Source: Gamarada debralockiae
Lineage: Eukaryota > Ascomycota > Leotiomycetes > Helotiales > Hyphodiscaceae
Length of the DNA: 44,378 bases
NCBI GenBank assembly: GCA_002803225.1
Contig: NXFV01000532.1
Location: 1 to 44,378 of the forward strand
Direction: 5' to 3'
Positions 35,859 to 44,378 of this stretch are shown here, in pieces. The position numbers were made by a program, and so were the translations under genes. The notes beneath the pieces were generated by a model. It was not told the DNA's origin and did not search any database. It saw nothing but the letters and a program-made list of their open reading frames with translations. How positions within the stretch are numbered: position 1 is the first letter of the stretch; every line of letters starts with the position of its first letter.

Positions 35859-37433
35859 ATTGAATTATGAAGATACAAGTGCTGAATAATAGGAAGGTGA
35901 CTACTATTGTCGAAGGTGGAGATGCCCTGGTGTAATTGAAGGCGCATAAAGAGATTGTATGGAGTGGAAGAGCTACATCTTTATAGTTGAATTCTTCTGA
36001 GTTTGGGATCTTGTGGTTTACATAGACTAGGCCCCCTTAATTGAACTTGTTGATAGAGCTAAGGGAATAACGTTACTTGCTGGGGTTTTAGTAACGGTAA
36101 TATGGCCAAGTGAAAGTCCCCTTCGTTCTCAAATTGAGATACCAGAAATTTTGGGATGCTAAAGCATTGCGGCTCGGAGATCTAAATCTTCCAAGTAAGG
36201 TTGCGATGGGGTGGAAGGTACCTCGGACGTCTAAACTTGTCTGCTTCGGGACAGTGCCGCTGGTACATACAAGAGAAAATAGTGATGTGGGTGGATGATG
36301 CGGCCGACTGGGCAGAACGAGTGCCAGAAGTTGCTCTGCCATGTGGGGATTTAAGCCATGGTTGCATTACGCGATCATTAGGGTTCATCTCATGTTGAAA
36401 GATAGGGGTTGCAGCAGCCACAGTGCCCCTAGCAATCTTCGGAAGTCATCATCCCACCCCGCCAATAATCGATATGCGACCCTGCAAGTTCATCCCACAC
36501 ACTCCCTTTCCCTTACAGCTATCTTTGATATGTAGATCACTTGAGCGCGTACGAATAGACAGAGGCTGCGGGATGAATGGGAGCGGGCACCTTGGAGAGT
36601 TTTGCACTCGAGCTTAGCTGCTTTTGACCTGCGGTCGCGCTGTCGCGTGCGCATGATGACAAATATGAAACATTGTGTATATCCACTTAGAAGAATTATG
36701 AATCTCTAGATTCACCTAAAATAAAAAAAGGTCAAGTGGACTGCGATTGGTTGCCCAAACGTGGCGTTGGTGTTGAAACCTCCGTGAGCGCCAAATTGAG
36801 AAGATCGCCAGAAACCAAGGCGCTCCTTCCTAATTTGGCCACATCCGGCACAATCATCTCGGCCAAACTTTATCAGGACTTCAACCTCACTACCATCTAG
36901 GAACTCAGGAGGTGTACCTGGCAGACACATGCAAGATATACCGAGTATGCACAGCATGTTAAAAGCAACGTTACTCAGATATCCATGGTGTTGACTTGAA
37001 TCGCCGTGCCGAATTGGGCGTGATGAGAACAATTTCAAGGGACGCGACAGACACTGCAACTTGGGGTCTTATGATCAGTACCATACTCTTATCGGAAGAT
37101 CACTTGGTTCTTTACCCGTTTATAGCCTGAGAAGGGTTCACTTTCTCAAGCCAAGCTTTTCTAGTGATGACTTTGAGGTTGCAAAGGAACAACTGATTCT
37201 GGGCAGCATTTAAGTCATGCGCATCGCCATAGTGGACGTGCGTGTAACGTCACTAAAAAGCAGAGGTACTTCTCTCCGAAGACGCCGATACCAGATACAT
37301 GAACACTTGACGACGCCGCTTGTCGGCACAGAAGCTTTAATGCTCGTGCATTATCTTGAAGCCAGAAAGCAATGTGTTAGACAAGCTGAGGACTACCAGC
37401 GCACTCATCTATCTTCGCCATTCTTCTGGATAA
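35859..37433. other. Intergenic region
   Basis: It holds the promoter of the GH18 gene and the 3' side of the aldolase gene. A minus-strand frame at 36712-36960 starting MLCILGISCMC is cysteine-containing, but the evidence is too thin for a gene call. No repeat or RNA gene was seen. Confidence 0.4.
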
Positions 37434-38312
37434 CTAAGGTAGCTCTGCCTTCCCAGATGACTTCATCCAATCCATATGCTGCTCCACCACTTTCTGCATT
37501 GCCTCAGTACCGTTCTCAATCACCGCGGTCAGCGGCACCTTTCCAGCCATCTCCGCTTGGATCTTCGTGTACTCATTATTCATAGCCCCATTGATATTGA
37601 ACTTTGCCACCCCAGACGCTATCAACTTCTGGAACAACTCCTCTCCGAAGTGATCTTCATGTGCTCCATGCAGCACCAATCTAACTCTGTCTCCAACCTT
37701 TGCTTCGATGCTCTCAAGTCTGGGGAAGTCCAGTTGTGGACCTTTAGCTCCGTATTTTCCATGAACATTGCCAAAGGCAGGAGCCAACCAATCGATTCCT
37801 AGTGCGACAAACTCCTCCGCTTGCTCTGGCGTCGTCAGAACTTCCTCGAGATCAGCCGTATCCGCAACACCATCTTCACCCCCATTTATACGCCCCGGCT
37901 CGCACTCCGTTATAATTCCCCGTGCATTACAGTATTCTACCATCTCCTTACTAAGCCGCATATTCTCTTCCTTCTCATAGTGACTCATATCAACCATGAT
38001 ACCATCGAAGCCACCCAGATCCGCCGCACGCTTTATTATCTCTGGCGACTGAGCATGATCCATATGTATGCCTACTGGTACGGTAGCTTTGTCGGCTGCT
38101 TCAGCGGCGGCGTGGACAAGGAGGCCATCTGCGTATTCGACTGCCCAGGGAAAGAGCTGGACGAGGACGGGAGATCGTTTGGCTTCGGCGGCGCGGATGG
38201 AGGCTAGAATGCCTTCAAGATTGTAGCAGCATGTGGCCGCGATTCCGTACTTACCAGCGCGGGCAGCATCGACGATCGCGAGTGCACGATTGAATTGCAG
38301 TTTGGAAGGCAT
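37434..38312 (-). CDS. Class II fructose-bisphosphate/tagatose-bisphosphate aldolase family protein
   Basis: A single exon from ATG at 38312 gives 292 aa. An upstream extension of the frame begins with TTG and is not needed. Zinc-dependent class II aldolase features are present in order: GIHMDHAQ (metal His and Asp region), a conserved glutamate in ECEPGRING, GNVHGKYG (His and glycine-rich phosphate site), VLHGAHE (His), and FNING near the end. The family cleaves ketose bisphosphates or similar aldol compounds. The HGAHE variant and fungal origin suggest a substrate other than glycolytic fructose-1,6-bisphosphate, but this cannot be decided here. It is cytosolic, with no targeting signal. Confidence 0.87.
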   Translation of the reverse strand: MPSKLQFNRALAIVDAARAGKYGIAATCCYNLEGILASIRAAEAKRSPVLVQLFPWAVEYADGLLVHAAAEAADKATVPVGIHMDHAQSPEIIKRAADLGGFDGIMVDMSHYEKEENMRLSKEMVEYCNARGIITECEPGRINGGEDGVADTADLEEVLTTPEQAEEFVALGIDWLAPAFGNVHGKYGAKGPQLDFPRLESIEAKVGDRVRLVLHGAHEDHFGEELFQKLIASGVAKFNINGAMNNEYTKIQAEMAGKVPLTAVIENGTEAMQKVVEQHMDWMKSSGKAELP

Positions 38313-38897
38313 ATTATATGTCGTAGGTAGAGGTTGTTGCGGTTCAAGTTCGTGAGTGGCTGTTCGTGTCAACCCAACGATCAGAGTTGATTCGGCCTTT
38401 CTCGTTTCTTTTATGCTAGGTATTCGGCGGTAATTGGATCAATTCGATGTAAAGCCGATGCGCACGAATGGTCGTGGGCATCATGGCGGCTGTTGGGCAA
38501 TTGCCGTCACGGTGATGTCGAGTGGTTATCGGTCTCTGAAGGGAGGCCAGAAAGTGGGGTACGGAACGAACACCGCACCCACCTCGGGACTGCCACCGAG
38601 ATTCTTGGTTCAACGGACGAGTCATATAATATGTTTAAGAACAAGAGAGCAAGTTTCTAATTAGGGGTAAATTACGGGATAAATGTTACCTAATACCGTT
38701 GCTCAAATTTTTCAAAACATTCTTCTGCTGTTATGGTTTGCAATGAAATTTAGAAAGAGATTGCCATGGTCAATTCAGTTGCGCTGAACATGTCCCAAGC
38801 AGCTCGCTTAATCTTGGAGCCCTGCTCTGCAACCCACAATATGACTCGGAGCTTTTGGAAATATCCAGGGTTTGATCGGACGATTTGAGCGGACGAT
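38313..38897. other. Intergenic spacer
   Basis: It includes the aldolase promoter and the 3' flank of the small secreted protein. The segment near 38560-38610 (CGAACACCGCACCC) has a weak second match near 39968-39984 (CGAACGCCGCACCC), possibly an old repeat. Confidence 0.4.
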
Positions 38898-39319
38898 TTA
38901 GTCGTATTGGCACTGACAGGCACCACATTGAGCGCCATACTCAAGCTGGATGCACTAGATTTGGCGTCAGTCATCTTGGGAACCTTCTTGTCATTTCGAC
39001 GTATCTTAGACCCTACTTACATCTGGACCGTCGCAATAAAGGTAGCCATCGCATCCCAGCTCTGTTCCTCTGTTCCTTTAGTATGCTGTGCCATAAAAGA
39101 CAATCAGTTGCGAAACAAAGGACACAGAAAGATACCGGGAACTTGAACTTACCGGTGCAGGTCTGCTCGTACGGGACAAGAGTTAACTACTGAGGAATAT
39201 CGCCTCGTGAATTACAATGCTCGAATACTCACGAGGCAACACCAATCAGTTTCAGGAGCTGGGGTAGATGTAGCGAGGCTGGCGAGGGCACATGCAATTA
39301 TTACGGTGATGAGATGCAT
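38898..39319 (-). CDS. Small cysteine-rich secreted protein, effector-like
   Basis: Proposed exons 39319-39233, 39162-39153, 39061-39021 and 38954-38898 total 195 nt, giving 64 aa. The start MHLITVIIACALASLA is a clear signal peptide. The mature part begins near TPAPETDWCC and carries nine cysteines in under 40 residues, with CTELGCDGYLYC, GAQCGACQCQYD and then a stop. Introns have GTGAGT, GTAAGT and GTAAGT donors. The 10-nt second exon is unusual and is the weakest point of the model, but it is needed to keep the cysteine frame. Small secreted cysteine-rich proteins of this kind are often effectors or antimicrobial peptides; no homologue is recognised. Confidence 0.6.
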
Positions 39320-39536
39320 GATGTTGAGCTTCAAGGGATTTGGGCAGTGGCCCAAAGTCTTGGCTGATCTGTTTTCTTCAATCAAATAAACCTGCGCTGG
39401 ACGACGTACAATGACTGCGATGCAATATCTTTACCTATGTATCATTGGGCAATAGAACAGCTCTGCCTTTGCACATGGAGCTGCACCTTACCCCCGTTCT
39501 TGGCATGTCACACAGGGCATATTGCAAACAAGAACG

Positions 39537-39584
39537 ATTCATGCCAAGAAGGATTCGCGCCAAGAAGGATTCATACCAAGAAGT
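39537..39584. repeat. 16-bp tandem repeat, three units
   Basis: Three units of ATTCATGCCAAGAAGG with changes at three positions in later units. It is non-coding and its function is unknown. Confidence 0.85.
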
Positions 39585-41851
39585 AATCATGCGTACTGGC
39601 GGGAACCTCTGCTCAGTTGCCTTGTATCGACCCACAGAACCACGCTGGAGCCTAATATTGAGCATTCTCTACGGCCATTGATGAACCAAAAGAAAAAAAG
39701 GGAGGTTTCCTCTAGGGTACCCTTCTTTTCATCCTCTATGACTATGAAAAAAAACAAGATTTAAAGTGTACAGGACCGGACTTTCAAATAGAAATGGCCT
39801 TCATTCTGCCTCAGCTCTTGTTGAGTTCATTAAATTGAGGTTTGAGTGGCTGCTGTAATGCTTAGGAGACTTGTCTTCCTTTTGGCGTTGAATAGGATGG
39901 GTTGGTCAACAAAGTTGAATAAAACGCCTTTGTAAAAGTGTCCAAGAACAGGCCAGCCGAGAGCTGTGGTGAGGAGCGAACGCCGCACCCGTATCAGCAT
40001 CGGAACCTCCATCGAGGTTCAATAAACATAATTTAGCGTTAATATTGGGCGACGTTGGTCAGAATGTCAGGAGAATCTTTGGAACTGCGCGTTCAAGATC
40101 ATTTCTTTTGGCTGGCCACGAACGTTAACTGTTGATCAGGCGGAAATTTAGTAATAGCTTTCACACAGCACAATGCAGATCACAATACAGATCTTGCTCT
40201 CTTGACAGTATTTTCTCGTTTGTGAGTTAATTTAGCTTATAAGTTGAGGCCTCAAGAACTCGCACTTAAATTCATGATATAGATTTAACTACAAAAGGTT
40301 CTGATTCATGAGTTTTTTACAAACTCAGTTGTGAGCTTAAACTTCCTCTCATCCACTAATCGTAAATCCCTTTTGACATGCGCATGTTCACCAGGCTGTC
40401 GACCATTTTGTCCATTTCCCGGGGAAAGTGAATGGGCGGCACGTGCGAACTTGATCTAAATCGACATAGTTGTGCTCAATGCTTTCCCTAAAGCTGGAAG
40501 GGATCAAGTTTGTAGACCCCACTACACTGAACGGATTGGTGAATCAGGTCAAGGCAGCGCTTTATTGATAATTAGTGTAGGTTTCATCAGGAGAGGGGAA
40601 CGAAGAATGGGAAGCGCAAACGGAGGCGAGAGGTACCTGTATGTTTAGGGCCATGTAATGAGCCCATGGTGTAGTACTGGCCGTAGCACGTTCCGCAGTA
40701 TATTCCGTTATGGTCAGTAGAGCTGCTCAACTTTCCCTCCATTGGTCCAGACACCAGTCAGTTTTACCAACATGACAATGTAAGATTACATACCACACAA
40801 TGTAAAATGTGGAACGCGTCCAGTCCAGCCGTATAGCCTCCTAGTTCTTGGCCTACGCCCTCACGGCATTTCTCTCCCCATGCTCTCGTAGCTTCCTCTC
40901 ACTAATGCTGACGTATCGTCCTCTAACAACCTCTCTCAGCTGTGGTCTATCTTGGGACATCGGGCACTAAACAATTGTATATTCTCGGGCCACGGGCAGA
41001 TATGTCTAGGCTGTGTCCATTCCACAATTTGATGGGTTTAGGTAGGAACAGGATGGGATGAATTAATTATAGAATATGTTGCATGGTGCTCATTAATACG
41101 AGGATTTCATCAATTGGACGTCTAATTCATTAAACGTAACGAATTAGTATTTATGATATCCTATAGTACTGACCGAACGATTTTTTCAAGGAGTTATTAA
41201 AACACTGCTGATTCTAGGCTGTTATAAGCTCCCTACCCTTGCCCTTCTTTCGAGAAGCTCCCTTCTTAAGGACCTGGGCTCGAATTCTTAACTATATTCT
41301 TGACCCACCAGTTATACTTTTGACTGCTCCTCAAAAAAAGCCAAGGGAAATAAGACGCAAGTTAGCTATAAGGTTAGCTGTTAAGCTGCTACGCTCTTAG
41401 TTCTTGAATATTGATTGTAAGTCAATTTCAGATTCACTTGTGATAATGGGTTTGTCTTGATTATAACTTTAATTAAGGAAAAATTAATACTAATAAAGGA
41501 AAATCATAGAAATCAAGTGCAGAGTCAGATGCTGATTGACGGCAGTAATAGTAGGGAGCTAGGAGCTTAACTCCCCTTGCGTAAGCTTATGATTCCTATA
41601 GAGATCGTCAAACTCAATAGGTCTAATTTGGAAAAGATTAAGTTGATCTATTAGACAGCAAGCTAACCAATTAAATAGTCCAATTGATGAAACCTTCGCA
41701 TTGAGGAGTAAAATACGACAAATGGAGATGTGACTTCTGACATCACCCAACACCCCTTTCTGCAACTTTGCAAGATTCTATCTCCACGCTCACCATAAAT
41801 GAGCTTGTGGATTTCGATTTAACGTTTCTGGGATAAGAAAGGGCGGAATTT

Positions 41852-41908
41852 GGAGGATAGAGCAGAGAAAGGAGGATAGAGCAGAGAAAGGAGGATAGAG
41901 CAGAGAAA
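41852..41908. repeat. 19-bp tandem repeat, three identical units
   Basis: The unit GGAGGATAGAGCAGAGAAA occurs three times without a mismatch, followed by GGAGGAGG. The purine-rich array lies about 300 bp upstream of the cytochrome b2-like start. Perfect identity means recent expansion. Confidence 0.9.
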
Positions 41909-42208
41909 GGAGGAGGAGAATCGACTATACCGCTTACATAATGCGCTCGGCAAAAGTGCCGAGTGAGTGCCGAGTGAGCTCGGTTTGAAATCTCCCGGGC
42001 CGCCTCAACACCATACAACACCTCCACGGCAACATTTCCGCACTGCATGTACATAGTTCAATTGAAGTCCCATTCATTCATGTCCCCTCTTTTGTCATTC
42101 TCTGTGTCCGTTGAAGATATATTGCACTGACAGCGCCCTCTCAATTAACAACAGCTTAGGTCTCAACGATTCACATATTCTCCACAGGACGCACAGCAGT
42201 TCGCAACA

Positions 42209-43801
42209 ATGGCACGAGTTATTTCCGTCCAAGAGATATCCAAACACAATATCCCGGAGGACGTCTGGATAGTGGTCGATGATACAGTCTACGACATGAC
42301 CGAATTCGCCCCAGAACACCCAGGCGGCGCAGGCAGTACACTTTCCCCTAGATTCCTTCCCCACTCCTCCATCACTGACCTTCCTTCACAGTAATCTATC
42401 GTTACGCAGGTCGCGATGCCACAAAGTCTTACTCCGAAATTCACGCCCCCTCACTCATCAAGTCCTCCCTCCCCGAATTCAAAGTCCTAGGAACGCTCGA
42501 CCCCTGCACAATCAACGAAGACTGGGTCAAGCCACCTCTCACCGTCACCACATCTTTCTCACCAGACACGAAACCTCCCCTCGAGTCCCTAATAAACACG
42601 CACGATTTCGTATCTGCAGCGCGGCAAACGCTCACGCCAAAAACGTGGGCGTTCTACTCGTCCGCAGCAACAGATCTGAACACCAAAGCGAGAAATACAG
42701 GTGCATATGTGGATATTGGGTTACGGCCACGGATTTTGACTGATGTCAAGATCGTAGATACGAGTACGAAGATGCTGGGGCAGAAGATGAGCGTTCCGAT
42801 TTTCTGCGCGCCGGCTGCGATGGCGAAGATGGTTCATCCGGATGGAGAAAAGGGGATCGCCAGGGGATGTAGGAAGGTTGGAATTCCACAATGTATCAGT
42901 ACTAACGCTTCCTTTCCGATATCGGAAATCTTCGAATCTGTCAGCGGGCCTGGGAAGTATGGAGATTCCGAAGGAGAGATCCCGATTTTCTTTCAGTTGT
43001 ATGTGGACAAGCAGAGGGAGAAAAGCGAGAAATTGCTCAAACATGTAGAGGAATTGGGTGTGAAGGCCATTTTTGTGACAGTGGATGCCCCGGTTCCGGG
43101 AAAGAGGGAGGCAGATGAAAGGGTCAAGGCTGACGAGAGTTTGAGCACGCCGATGAGTGGTGCGAAGGCGAAGAATGACGCCAAAGGAGGTGCCCTTGGT
43201 CGAATAATGGGTTCATACATTGATGCTTCCTTGTCTTGGGCCGACATCCCCTGGCTACGAAAACATACCAATTTGCCGATTGTGCTGAAAGGTGTACAGA
43301 CGGCTATGGATGCGAAGAAAGCGATGGAGCATGGCATCGAGGGTATTCTGTTGAGTAACCATGGCGGCCGGAGTTTGGATACCGCACCTGCGCCGGTGTT
43401 ACTATTGCTGGAGTTGCAGAAATGCTGCCCGGGGGTGTTTGATAAGATGGAAGTCTACGTTGATGGTGGGATTATGAGAGGAACGGATATCTTCAAGGCG
43501 TTGTGCCTTGGGGCGACGAGCGTGGGCATTGGGAGGGGTTTCTTGTTCGCGTTGAACTATGGACAAGGGGGAGTGGAGAAATACGTTGAGAGTAATTCCT
43601 TCATTTTGAATGCCATGTGTGAGGGGTGCTAATAAGTTTCCAGTTTTGAAGGATGAGCTGGAGACGACGATGCGAATGATGGGTGTCACAGACCTCTCGC
43701 AAGTTTATCCTGGCATGCTGAACACCAGGGCCGTAGACCATCTTATTCCAGATGGGGAGGAGCATCCTTATGCGAAGTGGAGACCCAAAGCTCGCATATA
43801 G
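42209..43801 (+). CDS. Cytochrome b2-like FMN-dependent alpha-hydroxy acid dehydrogenase
   Basis: Exons 42209-42335, 42392-43591 and 43644-43801 encode 494 aa. Residues 1-80 form a cytochrome b5 domain with heme ligands His37 in HPGG and His60 in SEIHAP. The rest is an FMN barrel: FYSSAATD, VPIFCAPAAMAKMVHPDGE, STNASFP, FFQLYV, TVDAPVPGKRE, PIVLKGVQ, the catalytic LSNHGGRSLD (His366) and DGGIMRGTDIFKAL. The layout is that of L-lactate dehydrogenase (cytochrome b2), which oxidises L-lactate to pyruvate and passes electrons to cytochrome c. Unlike yeast Cyb2, the heme domain begins at residue 3 without a mitochondrial presequence, so a cytosolic flavocytochrome with another hydroxy acid substrate is possible. 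Confidence 0.92.
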
Positions 43802-44323
43802 AACGGTCGTAGATATCAATAGTTATGATTGACTGTTTTCTCTACTCCAACAGAGTACAGAGTAATTTCATCATCTCCAGTCAAGTGGAAAGGCATCTCA
43901 AAGGCTCCTGACGTCAGGCACTTACCTTATTTTTCTTCAATGTATTGGACATGACACAACTTGTATTTACCATTTTTTTAGGGAGACGGAACATAGTCAC
44001 TCGCCTTAAGGTGAGCGAACGTCTCGCCTCTGTCGTGTTTGCGGCATGACTACTTTCACAAGGCCGAATTTCATTGTTGTCGTTGACACTATTTTCGTTG
44101 CCGTTCTCCCTTCAACCAATATCTCCGCATATTACCACTCAACCTGCTCGCTTCTACTCCAACATCTATATATCTTTAACATAAATGCCATGGAAGTAGG
44201 CATGTCATTATCTGACGCTGACAGCATGCATGGCATCACTTTATATTTAAGCATTCGCCAAGTGGCTTCTTCCTCCACTGTTGAAGTACCCTCAACGTGA
44301 CGGACGGCTCTCTCGGCCTCTCT

Positions 44324-44327
<4 letters not shown>
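43802..44327. other. 3' flank of the cytochrome b2-like gene
   Basis: I see no gene. A near-palindrome, CTCGCCTTAAGGTGAG, lies near 44001. A plus-strand frame at 44046-44300 has no coding support. Confidence 0.4.

Positions 44328-44378
<51 letters not shown>
44328..44378. other. Poly-C run at the window end, probable artefact
   Basis: The last 51 bases are all C. Fungal telomeres are built of CCCTAA units, so this is not a telomere. A pure C run at a contig end is best explained by a sequencing or assembly artefact. Confidence 0.8.

Larger units (their letters stand above)
39320..42208. other. Long non-coding stretch
   Basis: No gene is supported over nearly 2.9 kb. It contains two small tandem repeats (39537-39584 and 41852-41908). 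An AT-rich part at about 41080-41700 has a minus-strand lysine-rich phrase (KKGASRKKGKG near 41250) that could be the tail of a decayed transposase. The promoter of the cytochrome b2-like gene lies at the right end. Confidence 0.45.

Noticed and set aside
36712..37059. Minus-strand frame with several cysteines as a possible small secreted gene
   Set aside because: It has no good start with a signal peptide and no supported splice model; the upstream start is TTG.
37434..38372. Longer aldolase start at 38372
   Set aside because: The codon there is TTG; the first ATG in frame is at 38312 and yields the normal family length.
38558..40025. Similar phrases CGAACACCGCACCC and CGAACGCCGCACCC as a dispersed repeat
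   Set aside because: The match covers only about 14 bases well and decays quickly on both sides.
41230..41300. Lysine-rich minus-strand phrase as evidence for a transposase gene
   Set aside because: Only a short phrase is visible with stops around it; noted in the intergenic entry but not called as an element.
44001..44016. Near-palindrome after the cytochrome b2-like gene as a terminator
   Set aside because: Eukaryotic nuclear genes do not end at hairpins of this type; no functional claim is justified.

Overview
The window looks like nuclear DNA of a filamentous ascomycete (Pezizomycotina; Leotiomycetes is a guess from gene content, not shown here). The evidence is short 45-80 nt spliceosomal introns with GTAAGT-like donors and CTAAC/CTGAC branch sites, fungal secreted chitin-active protein families, a HET-domain relic, and a strongly AT-rich stretch with TpA-rich decay typical of repeat-induced point mutation (RIP). 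Exon structures below were worked out by eye from splice signals and family reading frames.

Layout. 1-1660 is AT-rich decayed repeat DNA. 1864-3258 (-) is an intact unknown protein. 3974-6596 (-) and 7628-11933 (+) are a head-to-head pair sharing a 1 kb promoter: a secreted LysM/CBM18 chitin-binding protein and a very large secreted GH18 chitinase of the killer-toxin-like (subgroup C) type, whose C-terminal half carries a hydrophobic segment, a candidate NucA/NucB-like nuclease domain and several Kex2-like sites. 12.5-17.6 kb is a decay zone with a pogo-like transposon relic, a pseudogene of a repeated unknown gene, and a pseudogene of a LysM/CBM18 protein that ends in two CFEM-like domains. 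An NTF2/SnoaL-like gene follows (17590-18108). 18.1-20.9 kb is non-coding and holds a MITE-like element and a solo LTR with a clear target-site duplication. 20957-21893 is a conserved unknown gene. 21.9-25.2 kb holds two copies of a TGTC...GACA element with 5-bp target duplications and a second decayed chitinase/LysM relic. 25383-28277 (-) is an ABCG-type transporter. A HET-domain pseudogene (about 30.4-32.0 kb) is followed by four minus-strand genes: paraoxonase-like esterase, a second (intact, compact) GH18 chitinase, a class II aldolase and a tiny cysteine-rich secreted protein that needs four exons. A cytochrome b2-like flavoprotein gene ends the window, which closes in a 51-base poly-C run that is probably an assembly artefact.

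How the genes fit together. The main theme is chitin: one intact LysM/CBM18 plus chitinase pair, one intact housekeeping-type chitinase, and at least two decayed relatives of the first pair. This fits birth-and-death evolution of a chitin-targeting, possibly antagonistic (killer-toxin-like) secreted system inside a repeat-rich, RIP-affected region. The metabolic genes at the right end look like ordinary neighbours.
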